From Acidobacteriota bacterium (lineage in GTDB: Bacteria > Acidobacteriota > Terriglobia > Terriglobales > Acidobacteriaceae), in NCBI GenBank assembly GCA_013289795.1, contig JABCZH010000007.1, positions 243,779-307,778 of the forward strand: a stretch of 64,000 nucleotides of DNA, written 5' to 3'. A program made the position numbers and the translations under genes. How positions within the stretch are numbered: position 1 is the stretch's first letter; every line of letters begins with the position of its first letter. Shown piece after piece: positions 58,958 through 64,000 of the stretch. The notes below the pieces were generated by a model. It saw only the letters and a list, made by a program, of their open reading frames with translations, did not search any database and was not told the DNA's origin.

Positions 58958-59404
58958 TCATTTCATCAGCTTGCCTTTTTCATTCTGAGCCGCGAGCCCA
59001 TCTCGTATTGCCGCTTCAAGCGTATCGATGTTTATGTCCTTTAGAGCTTTAAACCGAATGCAATATCCGGTCACGCTCGCCTTGCCTAGTTTGTTTCCAT
59101 ACGTTTTGGCTAAGTACTTCTTATCTTTGAGGCCAAGAATATAGACAGAGAGTCCGGTTTTGTTTCCGCTCACACCAATTCGAAAAAACTCCCTACTTTT
59201 TCCATCTGCATATTTTATTGTGTGAAATCCATATCCAATCGTAGGGTTGGAGACAGTATGATTGTTGCTGTCTTTACCATCGAAGAACCATAATTTGCAT
59301 TCTGGTGACACTTGAAGTGTGAGCCGATGCAACTCTCGCATGTCACTGCGTTTTGGCTCCGGTTGGCTGGTAATATATTTCTTGATTTGTTCTTGTACGT
59401 TCAT
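58958..59404 (-). CDS. DUF1801-type (YdhG-like) hypothetical protein
   Basis: The 148-residue protein is a single alpha/beta domain. It starts EQIKKYITSQPEPKRSDMRE (20) and continues with TLQVSPECKLWFFDGKDSNN (20), YGFHTIKYADGKSREFFRI and GKASVTGYCIRFKALKDINI (20), the DUF1801 order. The role is unknown; the family has been linked to iron-binding and to stress. Base use is clearly more AT-rich than in its neighbours, and it is flanked on both sides by repeat elements (58696, 58766, 59585). This suggests an acquired segment. The start is ATG at 59404. There is no close gene partner. Confidence 0.75.
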   Translation of the reverse strand: MNVQEQIKKYITSQPEPKRSDMRELHRLTLQVSPECKLWFFDGKDSNNHTVSNPTIGYGFHTIKYADGKSREFFRIGVSGNKTGLSVYILGLKDKKYLAKTYGNKLGKASVTGYCIRFKALKDINIDTLEAAIRDGLAAQNEKGKLMK

Positions 59405-59584
59405 ATGTTCTGCCCCCTGGTTGCGCGCACGAGATTATACGACGTTTAAGCCTTCTCCCCCTTGCAAGGGCGGGCAGCCCTGACGTTGAGGTCACTCGAC
59501 CGCGAGGGCGCCCCGCAAGCCGTTGTTGCGTGGGGGCTTTTCAGAATTCCCAAAGGCTGGAAATGTGTGGCGCGCCGAAAAGGT

Positions 59585-59616
59585 GGGGAAATACGGGGAC
59601 AGACGGACCTGACCCC
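59585..59616 (+). repeat. GGGAAATACGGGGACAGACGG copy
   Basis: A copy of the GGAAAT-CGGGGAC-AGACGG family. It starts GGGGAAATACGGGGACAGAC and closes GACCTGACCCC. It lies just after an AAAAGGTGGGG fragment like half of a REP palindrome. Confidence 0.7.
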
Positions 59617-59659
59617 AATTGTTGGCGGGTGGCCTAGGATCGGCGGTCCGCCCACCAAC

Positions 59660-60199
59660 TCACTCTTTCACCCCTTTATCCGCATCCCACGATCCCTGTT
59701 CCTTGCGCACGTAGATCATCTGTCCGATGTGATAGGCGTTGTGCGCACCAATGTGTTCGATGGTGGAATACCAGGATTGTAGCTTTTTCTCGTCGGCGGT
59801 CTCCACTGCCTTTTCCCACTCGGCCATGACTTCGTCCAGTTGCTTGATGGTGTCGGCCCAACGCTTGGCGTCAAAGCTGGTAAAGGTTTCGTCGTTGTTA
59901 TTGAACTTGTCCACGGGCTGGCCGTTGAAGCGCGCCAGATTTCGACGGTTCCAATAGATCAGGTGGGCAGCGAGCTGTCCCACCGAATGATTGCCTTTGC
60001 CATCACTCCAGCTGGCCTGCTCGGGAGTCAGTCCTTCGACGGCAACGTTGGCCGGAACGAACCATTCTTCGCTGCTGTGAGTGGAGCGCAATTGTTCGAG
60101 CAGGATGCTCTTGAGCGTGGGCGCAGGCTTCGCCTTTTGATCCTCAGCGAGAGCAGGGAAGCACATGGATAAGACGAGTAAACATGCAAGGCACCTCAT
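59660..60199 (-). CDS. secreted DinB-like protein 2
   Basis: The 179-residue protein has a signal peptide (RCLACLLVLSMCFPALA) and a DinB/YfiT domain. The expected metal-binding helices contain GQLAAHLIYWNRRN and HIGAHNAYHIGQMIYVRKEQ (20). It differs from DinB-like proteins 1 and 3 in lacking the VPPW end, and is the least similar of the three. The start ATG at 60199 has AGGAG about ten bases before. The upstream frame continues to 60514 but has no family content. It lies 121 bases downstream of DinB-like protein 3 on the same strand, so the two may be one transcript interrupted by repeats. Confidence 0.82.
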   Translation of the reverse strand: MRCLACLLVLSMCFPALAEDQKAKPAPTLKSILLEQLRSTHSSEEWFVPANVAVEGLTPEQASWSDGKGNHSVGQLAAHLIYWNRRNLARFNGQPVDKFNNNDETFTSFDAKRWADTIKQLDEVMAEWEKAVETADEKKLQSWYSTIEHIGAHNAYHIGQMIYVRKEQGSWDADKGVKE

Positions 60200-60241
60200 G
60201 TAGAAAGTGTCTCCTTTCTGAACCGGGCGTGAGATGCACGC

Positions 60242-60274
60242 CCCACCCTTGCGCACAAAACGCGCAAAGATGGG
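60242..60274. repeat. REP-like palindrome, CCCACCCTTGCGC type (copy 3)
   Basis: CCCACCCTTGCGC and GCGCAAAGATGGG pair with two mismatches around a seven-base loop. It lies between two DinB-like genes. Confidence 0.65.
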
Positions 60275-60289
60275 CCACCCATCCGCCTG

Positions 60290-60313
60290 GCTGAATGCTG
60301 AGTGCTGAATGCT
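60290..60313 (-). repeat. heptamer array, AGCATTC/AGCACTC
   Basis: On the minus strand it has AGCATTC, AGCACTC, AGCATTC and AGC, beginning seven bases after the stop of the DinB-like gene at 60321. All 24 bases equal the start of the array after pilR (42273-42296). Confidence 0.85.
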
Positions 60314-60320
60314 GTTCCCC

Positions 60321-60929
60321 TTACTTCTTCCCCGCCTTAGCCTCCGCAGCTTTCTTCTGCTGCTCCACAGTCCACGGCGGAACAATGCCATTCTCGCGCG
60401 CGTAAGCCACGACCTGGCCAAGATGCTCGTGTGCATCAGCGACCAGAATGTAAATGACATCGCCGGCATTGGCCTGCGGACCAAGTTTCGGCAGCAGCTT
60501 CGCAAAATCGGCATTGGTCATGCCATTGATCGTCTTCTGGGTGAAATCCCACGACTTGTTCAATTCCTCGACGATCTTTGCTCTATCGGTCGTGGATTTT
60601 TCATAAGTCTTGCCATCGAATCCCGCCGGAGGCTCCACTCCCCCCAGCGCCAGAATCTGATAGCGCTCGCCCGATACATGCAGAAAGACTTCCGCGAAAG
60701 ACCGCGAGTCCGCCGAAGGACGCCAGGTGAGCTTGTCGGCGGGCAGAGCGTTGGCCAGGTCCACAAACTTTTTCTGCACCACCTGCAAGTCGGCCAGCGA
60801 CTGCCCTTTCATATCGTACGAGGGGGCGGTGTGGTCGGTGGTGGCGTCAGAATTCTGTGCCGCTGCCCCGATCGCCCCCGCAGCCAAACACACCGTCAGA
60901 AATAAGGCTGACAATAACACTCTTTTCAT
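60321..60929 (-). CDS. secreted DinB-like protein 3
   Basis: The 202-residue protein has a clear signal peptide (KRVLLSALFLTVCLAAGAIG, then AAAQ) and a DinB/YfiT domain. The metal-site helix ADAHEHLGQVVAYARENGIV (20) followed by PPW is nearly that of DinB-like protein 1, with which it is paralogous. The C-terminus is Lys/Ala-rich. The start ATG at 60929 has GAGGAGG nine bases ahead. It is followed by a heptamer array and a REP-like palindrome before DinB-like protein 2. Its role is not known; secretion suggests action on extracytoplasmic thiols or metals, as inference. Confidence 0.84.
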   Translation of the reverse strand: MKRVLLSALFLTVCLAAGAIGAAAQNSDATTDHTAPSYDMKGQSLADLQVVQKKFVDLANALPADKLTWRPSADSRSFAEVFLHVSGERYQILALGGVEPPAGFDGKTYEKSTTDRAKIVEELNKSWDFTQKTINGMTNADFAKLLPKLGPQANAGDVIYILVADAHEHLGQVVAYARENGIVPPWTVEQQKKAAEAKAGKK

Positions 60930-61108
60930 GTTTATTCCTCCTCAGGAAAGCAGCTCAGAAAATCCGCTCAGAAATCCGATTCAAAAGAGCGGCTGGGTTC
61001 CTTAGACGAGAGACTGGAGAAAATGGCCCTCGCACTGCCCAGATTCGCAGAAAAAAGGCCCGCGTCTCAGCGGGCCATTACGACGAAAGCCAATTCTCTA
61101 CGATCTCC

Positions 61109-62218
61109 CTACGATCCGTTCTGGCATACCGTCAGGCCCTCACCCTGGAAGGTGAAGAAGCCATTCACCGATGTGCTCGGCGGAGCCCCGAAATATGGCA
61201 GCGTCACCAAGTCTTGCAGGTTGTAGGTGAATCCGTTCAGGACGTAGTGGTAGGCGCCGAAGTTCGCGTTATTCTCCAGCGGATCTCCAACCTCCAGAAT
61301 CCCGCAAGGAGTATTGTTGCCGTTATAGTTCACCACCAGCGGATCGTCCGCCCACTCACCCACTTCGTGCGACAGCGCTGAAACATCCTGGGCGAAGTCG
61401 CCGGGATGGTCCACGTAGGTGGCATGAGCGTAAGCTTGCAGATTGCTCAGGCTGCCTTCCGAGCTGTGATAGCCGCCAATGCAGCACTGGCCGCCTTGCG
61501 TCAGGTACACGTCGTAGGTCAGGAAAATTGGAAACGTATTCTGCGATACTCCCAGCCGGCTCATGATCGCCGGAAGTTGGGCGTCGAACCAGTTGATGTC
61601 CACCAGTCCGGCCGTAAACCCGAACGGCGATCCGGTCGTCCCGTAACTTCTGGGCGGACTCAGCGTCTGCTCCGCCAGTACCGTCGGCCCTCCCAGCAAC
61701 AAATGGTAGTTGCTGTCGGTATGTACCGTTCCCCAGAAGTTGGCGCGCTGGAAGGCGTCAATGTACTGGGTTGTTCCCACGTTCACTCCGCCCTGCACGT
61801 AGGTTGTGGTCTTGTCGAAGATGGGCGATGTCGTTGTATTTGTGATCACCGTCTTGCCATTCGACAATACGTGCGCCGGATCGAAGGTCGTCTTCACCCC
61901 TCGCCGGTTCGTGATCACGATCTTCACAGGAATGATGTAGGTGGTCACCGTCGTGCTCGAGTTCGATGACGGCGCTGTTCCCACCATGTTGTAACTGTAG
62001 TTCGTCCCGCTGTATGTGAACGATCCGTTCCAGGTAGGCAGTGTCGAAGCCGGCACGACCGCGCCCGGAAGCACTCGCCCCGGCAGGGTCACAAACCGCG
62101 GCCTCACCGCATCCGGGTTCCATTTCATGTCACCGTCATCCTGCCCAATTGCGACAGCCGTCAAGCAACCGCAGATCACTAGCGTAAATGCCAAAAAGCG
62201 TGCAAGACTTCCTTTCAT
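61109..62218 (-). CDS. secreted protein with HExxE-like motif (possible metalloprotease)
   Basis: The 369-residue protein has a signal peptide (RFLAFTLVICGCLTAVAIGQ, 20). Its body is rich in Thr, Ser and Asn and likely all beta up to about residue 250. It then has ALSHEVGEWADDPLV, in which HEVGE could bind a metal. A Cys pair (QCC, about 250) lies before the motif and another Cys (TPCGIL) after it. I know the (S/A)HExxE(W/A)xDP motif from secreted proteins of Acidobacteriota but not as an assigned peptidase. The ATG at 62218 has AAGGAGA ahead. It has no close partner. Its leader region from 62219 to about 62400 holds nothing I recognise. Confidence 0.65.
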   Translation of the reverse strand: MKGSLARFLAFTLVICGCLTAVAIGQDDGDMKWNPDAVRPRFVTLPGRVLPGAVVPASTLPTWNGSFTYSGTNYSYNMVGTAPSSNSSTTVTTYIIPVKIVITNRRGVKTTFDPAHVLSNGKTVITNTTTSPIFDKTTTYVQGGVNVGTTQYIDAFQRANFWGTVHTDSNYHLLLGGPTVLAEQTLSPPRSYGTTGSPFGFTAGLVDINWFDAQLPAIMSRLGVSQNTFPIFLTYDVYLTQGGQCCIGGYHSSEGSLSNLQAYAHATYVDHPGDFAQDVSALSHEVGEWADDPLVVNYNGNNTPCGILEVGDPLENNANFGAYHYVLNGFTYNLQDLVTLPYFGAPPSTSVNGFFTFQGEGLTVCQNGS

Positions 62219-62406
62219 TTGCTTTCTCCTTACAGTGATTTTGGAAGCGGCGGTATCCCATCGCCCCGGATCGACCAACTAGACAAGGGAAGACAGAGCA
62301 AATTCTCCCCCCGTCATGCGATGGATGTCAATGCAAAAACGACAGCGGATTGCAGCCCATCAAGCCCGAGTCGCTTCTTCCTCTCTCCCTCCTTTACAAT
62401 CTCGCC

Positions 62407-62778
62407 ATGACCGCCAAAGCCACCGGCCTCGTCCCCATGGCCTTTGTCGCCGACTTACAAGGCTCCATCAACTTCTACGCCCTGCTCGGCCTCACCGTGC
62501 GCGGCACCTTCAATAATCCCCAGGGAAAACTGGTCTGGGCACACGTTCAATGCGAAGGCGCTGAACTCATGTTTTCCCAAGCCTCCGACCCGATCGTCCC
62601 CAGCCAGCAAGCCGTGCTTTTCTACCTCTATTCTCCCGATCTTGTCGCCCTCCGCGATCACCTCCTGACCCAGGGCGTGAAGGTCTCGCCCATTACCTAT
62701 CCTCAGTACATGCCCAAGGGAGAGATTCGCGTCGAGGATCCCGACGGCTACGTCCTGCTGATCGGCCAGGCCGGCTGA
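62407..62778 (+). CDS. VOC-family protein (glyoxalase-like) 1
   Basis: The 123-residue protein has a single vicinal-oxygen-chelate module pair: LVPMAFVADLQGSINFYALL (20) at the start and RVEDPDGYVLLIGQ at the end. The metal-binding Glu/His of true glyoxalase I are not all present: the first strand has no His, and the last has VEDPDGY without the terminal Glu ligand. It may therefore be a resistance-type or regulatory VOC protein. The start is ATG at 62407. It stands alone, divergent from the secreted protein at 61109. Confidence 0.78.
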   Translation: MTAKATGLVPMAFVADLQGSINFYALLGLTVRGTFNNPQGKLVWAHVQCEGAELMFSQASDPIVPSQQAVLFYLYSPDLVALRDHLLTQGVKVSPITYPQYMPKGEIRVEDPDGYVLLIGQAG

Positions 62779-62853
62779 TTTCGGCTCTGAACGCCTCATT
62801 CCACGCCTCAAACAAATCTCGGCGCCGTCTCCCAATCAGCGTATGATGAAGAC

Positions 62854-63090
62854 ATGCCCTGCCTTTCAGAACACCTCACCAGCCTTCGCCAGGAAATCAC
62901 CGATTTGCGGAAATTGAATCTGCAATGCTCAGAGAAGAGTGATCCCAATCTCCAGGACCAGTCGGCGCTTGAGCTGCGCACCAACCGCTTGCGCGAAATC
63001 AAGCTGGAGCTATCCAAGATGCTGAATCCGCCGACCGATCCCAAAATCTGGTGGGATGGCCGCCCCGGCCCCAACCAGGCCCGAACCTAG
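62854..63090 (+). CDS. small hypothetical helical protein
   Basis: The 78-residue frame encodes a helical, charged protein (TSLRQEITDLRKLNLQCSEK then LRTNRLREIKLELSKMLNPP). Its codon use looks like the neighbours' and it has no signal. I cannot name a family. The ATG at 62854 has only GATGAAG ahead as a possible ribosome site. It lies 75 bases after the VOC gene on the same strand and converges on the second VOC gene. It may be real, but evidence is limited to coding character. Confidence 0.45.
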   Translation: MPCLSEHLTSLRQEITDLRKLNLQCSEKSDPNLQDQSALELRTNRLREIKLELSKMLNPPTDPKIWWDGRPGPNQART

Positions 63091-63111
63091 TTGAGGGATT
63101 GCTTTCCATCC

Positions 63112-63498
63112 CTACTGGGATGGCTCCCAAAGCTCGATCTTATTGCCATCCGGATCTTTAACCCAGGCAAACTTGCCGTATTCGTATTCTGCGGTTTTCT
63201 CGATTGGCACCCCTTTGCTTTTGAGGTGGCCAAGGGTTTCAGCCATATTCTTCACGAGATAATTAATCTGTCCGGTTCGCGGTTTTTCCTTGATGTCAGC
63301 ATCGGTCGGAAGAATCGCCCATGTCATGGTTTTCTTAATTTCCGGATTCTCGAGGTCCCTATATTCGAAGGTGCTATAAATCGAGTTGCATTCACTATCT
63401 TCGCCCGCAGGAACCATTCCGAGGCAATCGCGGTACCATCCAGCTAACTTTTTTACGTCATTAGAAAATAGAAAAGCTCCACCAATTCCGTCGATCAT
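63112..63498 (-). CDS. VOC-family protein (glyoxalase-like) 2
   Basis: The 128-residue protein has one VOC domain with GAFLFSNDVKKLAGWYRDCL (20), WAILPTDADIKEKPRTGQIN (20) and the C-terminal FAWVKDPDGNKIELWEP. The last segment carries the usual KDPDGN(K)xE with the metal-type Glu. The substrate is unknown. Base use is more AT-rich than in the first VOC gene. The start is ATG at 63498 with GGAGG upstream (complement of 63501-63506). No close partner. Confidence 0.8.
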   Translation of the reverse strand: MIDGIGGAFLFSNDVKKLAGWYRDCLGMVPAGEDSECNSIYSTFEYRDLENPEIKKTMTWAILPTDADIKEKPRTGQINYLVKNMAETLGHLKSKGVPIEKTAEYEYGKFAWVKDPDGNKIELWEPSQ

Positions 63499-63972
63499 AG
63501 GGTCCTCCCTTGGGCGGTTAAGTTATACCACGGCGAAAGTTCGCCTTCAATTCGCGTCATGCGGAGTTGAGCGTCTTCTTTTTGGGGCGTCAAAAAACAT
63601 CATTTGCGCTCTTAACCACGTGCCCGAAATGTACTGAGGAAGGCGCGCGATGTCGTCACACTTTTGGGTGATTTTGCACTGGGAAGCGAAAAATCATCCT
63701 TTCGGATGGGGCGAACAGGTCACGGGCGGATTCGTCACGGAATCAGCCCGGCGCTTTTGCCGATCTACACAGCCTGAGTGCGCCGCTTGGCGCCGAGCTT
63801 ATCAAACAGCCGGCCGGGAATGGGTTTTCATGAACACCGCTTTAGCTGCGTCCTCAGAAACACCCCCATGCGTTCAATGAGTGTAATGATTCCATAACAA
63901 TGTCGGCTCCCAGGCCCGAGTAAACTTTGGAGGCGCAAACCAACCAAAGGGCTCGGAGGAAAGGAGCCGAAC
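63499..63972. other. 474-base gap with the left end of an IS110-type element
   Basis: No convincing gene is present; a 76-codon frame at 63650-63880 lacks a good ribosome site and family character. From about 63880 the sequence becomes the leader of the partial IS110-type transposase. If this element resembles described IS110 members, its non-coding end (roughly 63880-63972) could carry the bridge RNA. This is inference. Confidence 0.4.
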
Positions 63973-64000
63973 ATGCTGATTATAGGGTGTGACTATCATC
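63973..64000 (+). mobile_element. start of an IS110-type transposase, cut by the window edge
   Basis: Only nine codons are present: MLIIGCDYH. This is the characteristic beginning of IS110-family transposases of the MLIIGCDYHPS type, where the Asp in GCDYH is the first of the DEDD catalytic residues. AAGGAG lies seven bases before the ATG. The element probably continues to the right. Confidence 0.7.

Noticed and set aside
63650..63880. Short plus-strand open frame of 76 codons
   Set aside because: No ribosome site, no family character and unusual composition; I leave it out as probably non-coding.
1..64000. tRNA or rRNA genes
   Set aside because: I read the gaps on both strands and found no cloverleaf with a T-loop GTTCRAnnC, and no rRNA sequence; only the SRP RNA is supported.

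Overview
The window looks like chromosomal DNA of a Gram-negative bacterium, most probably an Acidobacteriota (Terriglobia, Koribacter-like). I infer this from lipid A and LPS genes (lpxB, lptE), a type IV pilus cluster, secreted DinB-like proteins, tandem SGSGD-repeat proteins and several acidobacterial-looking hypothetical proteins. No rRNA or tRNA gene is visible, so the assignment is by resemblance only.

Layout. 1-8.7 kb: the N-terminal part of a TgpA-like membrane protein, a secreted esterase, the SRP RNA, fabH, a secreted M1-peptidase-like protein whose catalytic motifs are lost, lpxB, and a PAS-GGDEF-EAL protein. 8.8-15.3 kb: an ABC exporter, a frameshifted S41 peptidase, two related secreted proteins of unknown function, and a FabF-type synthase. 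15.4-25.7 kb: hemW, an acyl-CoA dehydrogenase with meaB and methylmalonyl-CoA epimerase, tsaB-rimI, a DUF465 gene, and the tightly overlapping run psd-pssA-(Asd-like)-lptE-holA facing rpsT. 26-34.5 kb: phoH-ybeY-(CBS protein)-era, an RsbW-like kinase, and an NtrY/NtrX-like pair. 34.9-42.3 kb: pilB-pilT-pilC-pilS-pilR. 42.4-53.5 kb: an S-adenosylmethionine hydrolase (DUF62), two SGSGD-repeat proteins, a MacA/HlyD adaptor without its pump, a second CBS/CorC protein, a split pair of peptide-type ABC permeases, and small enzymes. 53.5-64 kb: an accessory-looking region with three secreted DinB-like proteins, a five-gene operon (54445-56592), a toxin-antitoxin pair with a visible promoter and operator, a DUF1801 gene, two VOC proteins, and the first codons of an IS110-type transposase at the right edge.

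The genes mostly fall into housekeeping clusters: fatty acid and phospholipid synthesis, LPS export, ribosome and tRNA maturation, propionate or methylmalonyl metabolism, and pilus motors with their own two-component system.

The least explained signal is between the genes. At least ten loci carry short arrays of imperfect 7-base units that begin at, or within a few bases of, a stop codon. The unit differs from locus to locus, but the period of 7 and often an alternation of two unit variants are kept. A second family repeats the phrase CCTCTGTG or CTCTGCG and ends in a tail like GGTTAAAGCTTTTT. A third is a REP-like palindrome (three copies). A fourth carries GGGGACAGACGG (three loci). These elements are the main candidates for something undescribed.
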